Positions 1 through 7,032 of a DNA stretch of 23,208 bases are shown here, one piece after another (position 1 is the stretch's first letter; the number at the start of each line of letters is the position of its first letter). The translations under genes and the position numbers were made by a program. The notes under the pieces were generated by a model. It saw only the letters and a program-made list of their open reading frames with translations, did not search any database and had not been told where the DNA came from. This DNA is from an uncultured Ruminiclostridium sp. (GTDB lineage Bacteria; Bacillota; Clostridia; Oscillospirales; Ruminococcaceae): assembly GCA_910585505.1 (NCBI GenBank), contig CAJUFF010000029.1, positions 1-23,208 of the forward strand, written 5' to 3'.

Positions 1-108
1 TTTTGACTATGATTTTATCCTGTGTCAAAATGGTTATTAGTATTAGTATTAGTATGATAAGTAACAGACTTGATTAAAGACTGGTATAAAGTGACAGCCG
101 CAAGGGCT

Positions 109-1089
109 TCAGTGTTTTAAAATATGCTCCCACCAGGTACGGTTATCGAGATACCACCTGATAGTTTTTTGTATGCCGTCCTCAAATTTTGTTTCGGGAA
201 GCCAGCCCAATTCATTGTGAATTTTTGTGGGGTCAATGGCATATCGCATATCGTGACCTTTACGGTCGGTGACAAATGTTATAAGAGTTTCGGGTTTATT
301 CAGCTCTCTGCATATAATTTTTACAATATCAATATTTTTCATTTCGTTGTGTCCGCCGATATTGTAAATCTCGCCTACCGTCCCATTGTGGATTATCAAA
401 TCAATTGCGCGGCAGTGGTCTTCAACATAGAGCCAATCGCGCACGTTCTCTCCCTTGCCGTATACGGGCAGGGGCTTGTCGTTCAGGGCGTTTGTTATAA
501 TTAAAGGAATAAGCTTTTCGGGAAAATGATAAGGTCCGTAGTTGTTTGAGCAGCGGGAGATTGTTATGGGCAGGCCGAATGTTCTGTGATAAGCCTGCAC
601 CAATAAATCCGCGCCTGCCTTGCTTGCGGAATAGGGGGAGCTTGTATGTATCGGCGTTTCCTCTGTAAAAAACAGATCGGGACGGTCTAAAGGCAAATCG
701 CCATAGACCTCATCGGTGGATACCTGATGATAGCGCCGTATACCGTATTTGCGGCAGGCGTCCATCATCACCTGAGTGCCTAAAATATTTGTTTTAAGGA
801 ATATGTCGGGATTTTCAATGGAACGGTCAACGTGGCTTTCCGCCGCAAAATTTACAACCATATCAGGGTGTTCTTCCTCAAACACCTTGAAAACCGATTC
901 GCGGTCGGTAATATCAACCTTGCAAAATCGAAAATTTGGGTTCCTGATTACCACGCCGAGGGTTTCCATGTTGCCCGCGTATGTCAGACAGTCTATGCAG
1001 ATAATTTTATAATCGGGATATTTTTTTAACATGTAGTGAACGAAATTACCGCCAATGAAGCCGGCACCGCCTGTTACTATTATTTTCAT
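109..1089 (-). CDS. rfbB: dTDP-glucose 4,6-dehydratase
   Basis: This extended SDR enzyme converts dTDP-glucose to dTDP-4-keto-6-deoxyglucose in the cytoplasm, the branch point for dTDP-6-deoxy and dideoxy sugars. The 326-aa protein is full length for the family. It shows the NAD-binding GGAGFIG motif at residues 7-13, the catalytic TDE triad at about 125-127 followed by VYG, and YSASK with Tyr153 and Lys157. The ATG overlaps the rfbA stop by 4 nt (ATGA), so the two are translationally coupled. It is the last gene of the operon. Only 108 nt follow in the window, with no clear terminator. In this context its product probably feeds the 2,3-dehydratase encoded upstream in the operon, since no rmlD is visible. 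The identification is firm from the motifs. Confidence 0.96.
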   Translation of the reverse strand: MKIIVTGGAGFIGGNFVHYMLKKYPDYKIICIDCLTYAGNMETLGVVIRNPNFRFCKVDITDRESVFKVFEEEHPDMVVNFAAESHVDRSIENPDIFLKTNILGTQVMMDACRKYGIRRYHQVSTDEVYGDLPLDRPDLFFTEETPIHTSSPYSASKAGADLLVQAYHRTFGLPITISRCSNNYGPYHFPEKLIPLIITNALNDKPLPVYGKGENVRDWLYVEDHCRAIDLIIHNGTVGEIYNIGGHNEMKNIDIVKIICRELNKPETLITFVTDRKGHDMRYAIDPTKIHNELGWLPETKFEDGIQKTIRWYLDNRTWWEHILKH

Positions 1090-1964
1090 TTTGTTCCCTC
1101 CGCAAGCGAAATAAGATATTGTCCGTATTCGGTCATTTTAAGCTCTTCACCTAAAGCGAGCAACCGATTCGATGTGATAAAACCGCGCCGCCATGCAATC
1201 TCCTCGGGGCAGGAAATATAAAAGCCCTGCATATCCTGAACCGTTCTTACGAATTCCGCCGCCTTCAGCATCCCCCGAGGCGAACCGGTGTCAAGCCACG
1301 CCATGCCGCGTCCCATAAGGGTAACGTTAAGCTTTCCGCGAGACAGATAATCGTTGTTTATGGAAGTTATTTCAATTTCGCCCCTTGCCGAAGGCTGAAC
1401 GTTTTCAGCGATTTTCACGACGTCATTATCATAAAAATACAGTCCGGGTACGGCATAGTTTGATTTGGGCTTCCGAGGCTTTTCTTCAATGGAAATCACC
1501 TTGTGGTTTTCGTCAAATTCCACTACTCCGAACTCCTTGGGATTTGAAACAGGATAGCCGAATATTGCCGCACCACCTCTTTTTATTTGTTCCTGAGCGT
1601 CCGATAATATTTTTGAAAAAAACTGCCCGTAAAAGACGTTATCCCCCAAAACAAGACAAACGCTGTCGCTGCCTATAAAATCGGCGCCTAAAATAAATGC
1701 GTCCGCAAGACCGCGGGGCTTGTCCTGAATTTTGTATTCAATATGTATTCCAAGTTTAGAACCGTCGTCCAAAAGACGCTTATAATTAGATGTGTCTTCC
1801 GGGATAGATATAATAAGTATATCACGAATTCGCGCCAATAATAAGACCGACAATGGGTAATATATCAACGGCTTGTCGTATATGGGCAAAAGCTGCTTGC
1901 TTACCGTTATTGTGTTGGGATATAAGCGAGTACCTTTACCGCCTGCTAAGATTATACCTTTCAT
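1086..1964 (-). CDS. rfbA: Glucose-1-phosphate thymidylyltransferase
   Basis: The enzyme joins glucose-1-phosphate and dTTP to give dTDP-glucose, the first step of the dTDP-6-deoxysugar pathway. The 292-aa length is typical of the tetrameric RmlA class. The nucleotide-binding loop GGKGTRLYP is near residue 8, followed by KQLLPIYDKP, the LVLGDN segment, and the EEKPRKPKS and GLYFYD sugar-binding regions. The ATG is preceded by AAAGGAT at good spacing. It overlaps rfbB by 4 nt. The 90-nt gap to the preceding SDR gene is one of the larger gaps in the operon and carries a 9-bp inverted repeat, but I see no convincing promoter there. Confidence 0.96.
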   Translation of the reverse strand: MKGIILAGGKGTRLYPNTITVSKQLLPIYDKPLIYYPLSVLLLARIRDILIISIPEDTSNYKRLLDDGSKLGIHIEYKIQDKPRGLADAFILGADFIGSDSVCLVLGDNVFYGQFFSKILSDAQEQIKRGGAAIFGYPVSNPKEFGVVEFDENHKVISIEEKPRKPKSNYAVPGLYFYDNDVVKIAENVQPSARGEIEITSINNDYLSRGKLNVTLMGRGMAWLDTGSPRGMLKAAEFVRTVQDMQGFYISCPEEIAWRRGFITSNRLLALGEELKMTEYGQYLISLAEGTK

Positions 1965-1996
1965 GATTCATCATCCTTTCGGAGAGTGATTTTTTC

Positions 1997-2035
1997 ATTA
2001 AACGGGAAGCCTGACCGAATAAAAATCCGTTTAAT
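1997..2035. repeat. Inverted repeat between SDR gene and rfbA
   Basis: The arms ATTAAACGG (1997-2005) and CCGTTTAAT (2027-2035) are perfect 9-bp inverted repeats separated by 21 nt in the rfbA leader. On the minus strand they are followed by an A-run, not a T-run, so this does not look like an intrinsic terminator. It may be an mRNA stem in the intercistronic region or a protein site. The function is unknown. Confidence 0.4.
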
Positions 2036-2054
2036 TCAAAGTTTATACAATTTT

Positions 2055-2981
2055 TTAATCGTTCGTGATATATGTGTCAAGCGCGTTCCGCGCCTTTAAC
2101 CATTCGGCTGTTTTCAGAATGCTTTCGTGAAAATCCGATTTACATTCAAAGCCGGTATCGTTATAAAGAGCATCTAAATCAAAATCAGTGTAGTTAACAA
2201 AAGTTTCGTCTTTATACTCTCCGAATTTTAATTCGGATTTGCTGTGAAGTATATCCTTCATAGCAATAAGCTTTTCTTTAAAAGTTGATATATTGCGATG
2301 ACCGACATAATATTGCTTAAAACTATAAGGTGATTCCGAAACGGCAATTATCCCGCTTACCGTATCGGAAATATACACCCAATCATTACATTTATCGCCC
2401 ACAATTAAAAATAAATCTTCATTGTTCATCAATTTTTTCAAAAAGGTATTTACCGCTTTTTGAGAAGTGTCGCCTACACCATAAGTGTTTGTAAGAATGG
2501 CAATATTACATTCTACGCCGTTTTTACCGCACATTGCCATGCAATAATCAGCGGCAGCTCTTTTGGTTATACCATAATAATTTACCGGAAACACAGCGGA
2601 ATCGGAAATCATACTCTGATAACTCGAACCGCAGAAAACGAATCTTTTGACCAAAAGCTTTGCCGATATTTCACAAGCTTCACACACCGCGTCAATATTT
2701 TTATTATGAAGCTTGTAATTATAATAATCCTCTCCCCCAAATGATCCCGTCCAAGCTAAGTGTATAAATAAATCAAATTGCCTGTCCGATATCAGTTTAT
2801 CCAAAGTATTGTAGATACTGAAATCCGCAACTATGGGCGTGAAATTTTTATAATGTTCAAATTGAGTTAATTTGTTTTTATCAATATCAATACCAAATAC
2901 CGCCGCATCTTTATCCAACAATGTTTTAACAACTGCGCTTCCGATAAAGCCGCCTGCTCCTGTTACAATAACTTTACTCAT
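2055..2981 (-). CDS. NAD-dependent epimerase/dehydratase (SDR), putative 4-ketoreductase
   Basis: This extended SDR acts on a nucleotide sugar. From the chosen ATG at 2981 (MSKVIVTG) it has 308 aa. The frame runs further upstream to 3026, but that would put 15 unnatural residues ahead of the Rossmann strand, and GGCGG-type purines precede the inner ATG. The GAGGFIG nucleotide-binding motif is near the N-terminus, a GSSY segment stands at the catalytic Ser position, and YGITK is the Tyr-Lys pair. It is not RmlD-like. It lies next to a paralogue, RfbC, a Gfo/Idh reductase and a 2,3-dehydratase, so the likely job is C4-keto reduction of a 4-keto-(2,)6-dideoxyhexose. CDP/GDP-sugar epimerase roles cannot be excluded. 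Its last roughly 30 codons are almost identical to those of the paralogue. Confidence 0.85.
   Translation of the reverse strand: MSKVIVTGAGGFIGSAVVKTLLDKDAAVFGIDIDKNKLTQFEHYKNFTPIVADFSIYNTLDKLISDRQFDLFIHLAWTGSFGGEDYYNYKLHNKNIDAVCEACEISAKLLVKRFVFCGSSYQSMISDSAVFPVNYYGITKRAAADYCMAMCGKNGVECNIAILTNTYGVGDTSQKAVNTFLKKLMNNEDLFLIVGDKCNDWVYISDTVSGIIAVSESPYSFKQYYVGHRNISTFKEKLIAMKDILHSKSELKFGEYKDETFVNYTDFDLDALYNDTGFECKSDFHESILKTAEWLKARNALDTYITND
2081..2165 (-). repeat. Duplicated SDR gene tail, copy A
   Basis: This 85-bp stretch encodes the SDR C-terminus (around NDTGFECKSDFHES) and matches 3075-3159 with one mismatch by my reading (84/85). The rest of the two SDR genes is clearly diverged. The pattern suggests recent gene conversion or a partial tandem duplication. 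Confidence 0.85.
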
Positions 2982-3990
2982 GCCGCCACCGCCTTTCGGC
3001 AGTAAAAACGATTTGCCACACAACATGAACGATTGAACAATCGTTCATGTTGTGTGTGTGTGTGTGTGTGTCGGGCGCGTTCCGCGCCTTTAACCATTCG
3101 GCTGTTTTCTGAATGCTTTCGTGAAAATCCGATTTACATTCAAAGCCGGTATCGTTATATAAAGCGTCAAGGTCTCTTTGTGAATAATCTATATTCGCTC
3201 CGTCATTAAATTCACCAAAAAGCAAATCAACACTCGGATTTACAATATCTCTGATTTCAGTTATTAAATCCCGAAATATTTTTAATCTTCTGTGACCTAC
3301 ATAATAACTTTTAAAGTTGCCCCCTTTTTCACTTATTGCAATAAAGGCGTCTACTATATCGTCAATATAAATCATATCATAGTAATTATTCCCCTCAATA
3401 AGCTTAGGAGATATATTATTAAGTAACTGATTTATAACAATATTTGGAAGCGTCTGTGATTCGTTTCCCTCTCCATAAGCCATGCTAATCAATCCTGCAT
3501 TATATTCTATATCCAGGTTATATGCTAAAGTTTTGCATATTAACTCAGCAGCAAGTTTTGATGACGAGTATATACATGTGTATCTTGGAGAAAAGCTGTT
3601 GGAATTTATGAATGTCTTAATTTCAATCTCATTTTGCGTGCCTGCCATAATAAACTTTTTGCAATTCAATTTTTTAGCTTCCACTATTGCGTCACACGAG
3701 TACTTAGCGTTGTTAAGCTGAAGTTCATAGTCTTTAAATGCGTTTCCGAAAACACCCTGCCACGCAAAATGAAAAAAGGCGTCAAAACATTTATCGTCAA
3801 CTAATTCATTCAGCTTGTTATAAACCGAAAAATCCGCAACGACAGGTATAAAATCGCCGTATTTTTTCATCTCTTTAAGCTTGTCGGCACTGACGTCAAT
3901 ACCGTAAACCTTAACGCCTTGTTTAAGAAGCTTACGGGTAAAAGCTCCGCCGATAAATCCGGTTGCTCCGGTCACAATCACTTTTTTCAT
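2974..3990 (-). CDS. NAD-dependent epimerase/dehydratase (SDR), second paralogue
   Basis: This extended SDR of 338 aa has GATGFIG at residues 8-14 and a YSSSK Tyr-Lys pair. The catalytic Ser region reads AGTQNE, as often seen in polysaccharide-locus sugar epimerases. It is a diverged paralogue of the next gene and shares its VADFS, YYVGHR and DLDALYNDTGFECKSDFHES blocks. Its ATG overlaps the rfbC stop (TAATG) and has GGGGGA upstream. The end is odd. After the shared tail comes a (CA)10 tract giving alternating His-Thr, and the stop homologous to the paralogue's is lost, so the frame runs about 20 codons further and stops 8 nt inside the next gene. The likely role is C4 reduction or epimerisation of the dideoxysugar; the substrate is unknown. 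Confidence 0.82.
   Translation of the reverse strand: MKKVIVTGATGFIGGAFTRKLLKQGVKVYGIDVSADKLKEMKKYGDFIPVVADFSVYNKLNELVDDKCFDAFFHFAWQGVFGNAFKDYELQLNNAKYSCDAIVEAKKLNCKKFIMAGTQNEIEIKTFINSNSFSPRYTCIYSSSKLAAELICKTLAYNLDIEYNAGLISMAYGEGNESQTLPNIVINQLLNNISPKLIEGNNYYDMIYIDDIVDAFIAISEKGGNFKSYYVGHRRLKIFRDLITEIRDIVNPSVDLLFGEFNDGANIDYSQRDLDALYNDTGFECKSDFHESIQKTAEWLKARNAPDTHTHTHNMNDCSIVHVVWQIVFTAERRWRHE
3017..3056. repeat. Perfect 19-bp inverted repeat (hairpin)
   Basis: The arms at 3017-3035 and 3038-3056 are exact reverse complements around a 2-nt centre (AA). The sequence lies within the extended 3' end of the upstream SDR gene, shortly before the downstream SDR start at 2981. In mRNA it would form a strong stem in the coding overlap zone. 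There is no T-run after it, so it is not a simple terminator. One arm matches the region just after the duplicated SDR tail, suggesting an inverted duplication of that end. Confidence 0.85.
3051..3070. repeat. Dinucleotide microsatellite (TG)10
   Basis: Ten TG units are seen directly; they read as CA on the coding strand. They sit in the 3' end of the SDR gene and encode alternating Thr-His. Gain or loss of a 2-nt unit changes the reading frame after the catalytic domain and so moves the stop codon relative to the downstream SDR start. Confidence 0.9.
3075..3159 (-). repeat. Duplicated SDR gene tail, copy B
   Basis: This is the partner of 2081-2165: 85 bp with one mismatch, encoding the same C-terminal segment of the upstream SDR paralogue. 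It is immediately followed on the coding strand by the (CA)10 tract and the hairpin. Confidence 0.85.
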
Positions 3991-4562
3991 TATTTATTTT
4001 CCCCCAAAGTAAAATTAACGTCACTTTGTGCTAAAGTAGGCGCTTTGGTATCCTTTTCCGAAATCACGGGAGAATCCGTACCCCAATCAATAGCTATATC
4101 GGGGTCGTTCCAAGCGATAGCTCTGTCAAGCTCCGGGTAATACCATTGGTCAACCTTATACTGTACCTCGCAATTATCCTCCAAAGTTATAAATGCGTGT
4201 CCAAATCCGCTTGGAATCCATATTTGCTTTCTGTTTTCGGCGGATAATTCAACGGAGATCCACCTTTTAAAGGTCGGGGAATCCTTTCTGAGGTCTACCG
4301 CGTAATCCATTACTCTTCCCCTTGTACATCTCACAAGTTTTAACTGAGGTTTCGGATTATTCTGAAAATGAATACCCCTGATTATCCCTTTTCTTAACGA
4401 CAAAGAGTGATTATCTTGAATAAATATAGGATTCAATCCGTATTCAGCCATTGTGCGGGATGAATACGTTTCACAATAATAGCCTCTGAAATCCTCAAAA
4501 TACACAGGTTCAATAATTTTCACACCGTCAAGCCCTAATTCGGTAATTTTTAAAGCTGCCAT
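3990..4562 (-). CDS. rfbC: dTDP-4-dehydrorhamnose 3,5-epimerase family
   Basis: This RmlC-family cupin epimerises C3 and/or C5 of a dTDP-4-keto-6-deoxyhexose, converting the D to the L series. Its 190 aa are normal for the family. Hallmarks are the FRGYYCETY segment near residue 25, QDNHSLS, RGIHFQ with the catalytic His at about 65, the YAVDLR strand, the PSGFGHAF segment and the WNDPDIAIDW region near the C-terminus. It sits 5 nt after the Gfo/Idh gene and its stop overlaps the next SDR start. Next to a 2,3-dehydratase the natural substrate may be a 4-keto-2,6-dideoxyhexose, making it a 5- or 3,5-epimerase as in macrolide sugar pathways. The ordinary rhamnose role is the alternative, but no rmlD is present. 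Confidence 0.93.
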   Translation of the reverse strand: MAALKITELGLDGVKIIEPVYFEDFRGYYCETYSSRTMAEYGLNPIFIQDNHSLSLRKGIIRGIHFQNNPKPQLKLVRCTRGRVMDYAVDLRKDSPTFKRWISVELSAENRKQIWIPSGFGHAFITLEDNCEVQYKVDQWYYPELDRAIAWNDPDIAIDWGTDSPVISEKDTKAPTLAQSDVNFTLGENK

Positions 4563-4567
4563 ATAGG

Positions 4568-5575
4568 TTATTTCCTTTCAAATTTTTCCATTAACTTGCT
4601 TTGATTGCGAATGGTTTCATAATTTGAATACCTGATTTTTTCATCATTAAGACACTCCCCAAAAAACTCAATTGATTTCATAAAAGTATCATCGGCGGGA
4701 AGCGTAAATGTTTGCTCTCCTTCAGCATTTTTGATTACAACAGTAGTTTGAAAGCCATCGGGAGCAGTTAAAATTCTGCCGGTAAACAAGGTTCCGCCGC
4801 TGCCCCAGATATTCAAATCACAGCGGTAGCTGTTGTCCATTCCAAAGGCAACCTGTGCGGTTAAGCCCTTGTTGTTTACAAGCGTGGCGCTGCCGAAAAT
4901 ATCGACGTCAAAGCCATTCTTTGAATTAAGCTGTGAAGTCGTAATTTTTGCGGTTTCTCCCAAAAGCATGGAAGCTAATTTAACCGTGTAGCCGCCGCAG
5001 TCCAGAAGCGCGCCGCCGCCTGATTTTTTATCGTAGCGAAAATCGTTTGCTCCCCGAAAGGGAAAACCGAAATCAATACGAATCAGGCGTATATCGCCTA
5101 TTATCCCTTCCGATATTTTCTCTTTTATCCACCGGATTTGCGAGTGGAAAGCAAACATATAGTTTTCGTGTACCGCAAGATTTTTCGCCTTTGCTGTTTC
5201 AATAAGCTTCTCGGCGTCGGATAAATTCGTGGTAAAGGGCTTTTCCAGAAGCACGTGCTTTCCGTTTTCCAGCGCCATTTTTGCCCACTTAAAATGGAGA
5301 GCGGGAGGAAGGGGGATATATACCGCGTCGATCTCATTCGAGGTTAAAAGACTTTCATATCCCCCGAACAGTTTACCGCCGTGAGCTTCAATAAATTTAT
5401 CTGCTTTTTCAAGCTCGGAGGATTTTATTTCGTCATTATCGGCGCCGGAAAATTCCCTTTCCGTTGCCGCCGCAATGCCTATGTATTCAAAATTTTTAAG
5501 CTTTTTAACGGCGGGCATAAAACGCCTGAACGCTATTTCCGACGGACAGAGCACGCCTGTTTTTATTTTGTTCAT
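4568..5575 (-). CDS. Gfo/Idh/MocA-family NDP-sugar 3-ketoreductase
   Basis: This is an NAD(P)-dependent sugar oxidoreductase of 335 aa. The N-terminal Rossmann domain begins GVLCPSEIAFRRFMPA, the same arrangement as the ADIAxRRxLPA segment of the TylC1/KijD10-type C3-ketoreductases of deoxysugar pathways. The EKP motif with the catalytic Lys is at 111-113, followed by HENYMF and a LLDCGGYTVK segment matching the family's C-terminal domain. It lies 14 nt after the 2,3-dehydratase gene, and these two enzymes act consecutively in 2-deoxygenation: the dehydratase product is an unstable 3,4-diketo sugar that this reductase captures by reducing C3. The start has an AAGGTG site. The family is sure; the exact stereochemistry of the product cannot be read. 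Confidence 0.9.
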   Translation of the reverse strand: MNKIKTGVLCPSEIAFRRFMPAVKKLKNFEYIGIAAATEREFSGADNDEIKSSELEKADKFIEAHGGKLFGGYESLLTSNEIDAVYIPLPPALHFKWAKMALENGKHVLLEKPFTTNLSDAEKLIETAKAKNLAVHENYMFAFHSQIRWIKEKISEGIIGDIRLIRIDFGFPFRGANDFRYDKKSGGGALLDCGGYTVKLASMLLGETAKITTSQLNSKNGFDVDIFGSATLVNNKGLTAQVAFGMDNSYRCDLNIWGSGGTLFTGRILTAPDGFQTTVVIKNAEGEQTFTLPADDTFMKSIEFFGECLNDEKIRYSNYETIRNQSKLMEKFERK

Positions 5576-5589
5576 AATTAAATTTCACC

Positions 5590-7020
5590 TTAAAAATCCA
5601 ACAGCGACAGCAAATTCCGAAGCTGTATATTTAAAACGTTGTTGTACTGCACCATATGATTAAGTGTTTTATAGTCCAGCCAAAAGTACCCGTCAGACAG
5701 TTCTCCTATTTGTTCTGGACGTACCTTTATAATGACGTTTTTGTTTTCCTCATGATAAAATCTTCCGCCCTCTTCGGACAAAATAACGTTGTTTTTTATC
5801 TCCGCGCCGCTGTCACACAACTCAAAGAAAAGCTTGTCCATATGGGAATAGTCATTTTCGGCAGCAGACGATTCAAGCTGTACGGTGGGCGCCAGTTCAA
5901 TTCCGTCAAAGCATCCGGCTTCGGGTTTTGCGTGTACAAGGAACTTTCTTACCCCGTCAAAATCCGCGGTAATAAGACCAAAGACAGCCATTCCTTCCGC
6001 TTCGAAAAGAGGCTGTGTCCAATGAGTGACTTCTCTTCCTTCTATTTCTATATCACAAAAAATTACTTTAAAGGGGTAGCCTGTTTTATGAGTAATTCCG
6101 CTGTCGGTAAAATTCCAGTTTTTCATTTCAGTTAGCGGTATAATTTTATTTTCACGGGAATGAAGCATTTTATAGTCGTTTATGTAACGGTAAACCTTTA
6201 CAAAGTCCTGCTCATTGTCATTGAACATTGAGCGGAAAAGCGCTTTGTCCGAAAACATTTCGTAAATCTCGCACTTCTCCATATCTGTCAGTTTGGCGCT
6301 GCAATACGGTATGCAGGACAAAACGGTTCGCGTGTCCATGTTGACGAGATTGTGGATTTTCATTAACTGTTTAATCGTGCCCAGTGTCATCCACATATGG
6401 CTTGGAAGTATTTCAATATCTTCATTGACAATTATTATGATATTCCTGTTTCTTTTGCCCAAAAATCTTGAAGACTGCTCCGACTGTATCTGATCCACGA
6501 TTATGTTTTCCGGTTTTGCGTTTAAAAAATAATCCAGATAAGCGGGCTTCTTACCGCTGTGCTTTTGGGTAAAGTTGCTTTTTGTGGCTTGAATAGTGGG
6601 GGATATTTGGATTTTGTTTACATTTCCCGGTTCAATTTTTGCCTGCATAAGAAATTTTAAAACGCCGTCAATTTCTTTGCAGATAATGCCGAGATAGCCT
6701 ATTTCGTTTTGTATCAGAACAGGCTGTTCCAATATCACTTCTCCGCCGCAAAACTGCTGTAAGCCTCTGATTTGGAAAAAGCTGTTGTTGTGGTTTCGTA
6801 TTTCGCCTTTTTCTTTGTCGTAAAACCATGCGTCGCTGTCGGAAAGATTGGTTTTGGTTATATTTACTTTAAGATTTTCGTTTTTTTCGGCTACCCATGA
6901 AAATATATCTTTTAAAGCCCGTTCATCCGATGTTATGTACTCGGATTTAATCATCCGTGAAACCGGATTCATATGTGAACACGCTCTAATAAAATCTAAA
7001 GTATAATTTCTTTCTTTCAT
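5590..7020 (-). CDS. NDP-hexose 2,3-dehydratase
   Basis: The enzyme removes water from C2/C3 of a dTDP-4-keto-6-deoxyhexose, the committed step to 2-deoxysugars (TylX3/EvaA/SpnO family, Hexose_dehydrat domain). Its 476 aa match the family, which is built of two related halves. Both are visible. Half one has FFQIRGLQQF near 81, QPVLIQNE, KFLMQAK, and WMTLGTIKQLM...LVNMDTRTVLSC at 210-236. Half two has HWTQPLFEAEG near 333, KFLVHAKPE, APTVQLE, and WLDYKTLNHMV...LNIQLRNLLSLL at 447-474. In half two the RTVLSC-like motif is weaker, as often in the family. AGAGG precedes the ATG. Such enzymes are best known from antibiotic clusters; finding one beside an ABC polysaccharide exporter is uncommon. 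Confidence 0.93.
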   Translation of the reverse strand: MKERNYTLDFIRACSHMNPVSRMIKSEYITSDERALKDIFSWVAEKNENLKVNITKTNLSDSDAWFYDKEKGEIRNHNNSFFQIRGLQQFCGGEVILEQPVLIQNEIGYLGIICKEIDGVLKFLMQAKIEPGNVNKIQISPTIQATKSNFTQKHSGKKPAYLDYFLNAKPENIIVDQIQSEQSSRFLGKRNRNIIIIVNEDIEILPSHMWMTLGTIKQLMKIHNLVNMDTRTVLSCIPYCSAKLTDMEKCEIYEMFSDKALFRSMFNDNEQDFVKVYRYINDYKMLHSRENKIIPLTEMKNWNFTDSGITHKTGYPFKVIFCDIEIEGREVTHWTQPLFEAEGMAVFGLITADFDGVRKFLVHAKPEAGCFDGIELAPTVQLESSAAENDYSHMDKLFFELCDSGAEIKNNVILSEEGGRFYHEENKNVIIKVRPEQIGELSDGYFWLDYKTLNHMVQYNNVLNIQLRNLLSLLDF

Positions 7021-7032
7021 TGATCTGCCTCT

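Noticed and set aside
35..55. Tandem TATTAG repeat, 3.5 copies
   Set aside because: Short, AT-rich and non-coding; may be chance and has no feature around it that gives it meaning.
1..108. Possible operon terminator: inverted repeat TTTTGAC (1-7) / GTCAAAA (24-30), and a 4-bp stem near 90-105
   Set aside because: Arms are short and the first is cut by the window edge. Neither has a GC-rich stem with a T-run on the minus strand, so I do not call a terminator.
2982..3026. 15-codon N-terminal extension of the SDR gene
   Set aside because: It would precede the first Rossmann strand with a Gly-run and overlaps the hairpin; the ATG at 2981 fits the family start.
3017..3056. Intrinsic terminator between the SDR genes
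   Set aside because: The hairpin is strong but has no T-run on the minus strand and lies inside an open frame; the downstream genes need read-through.
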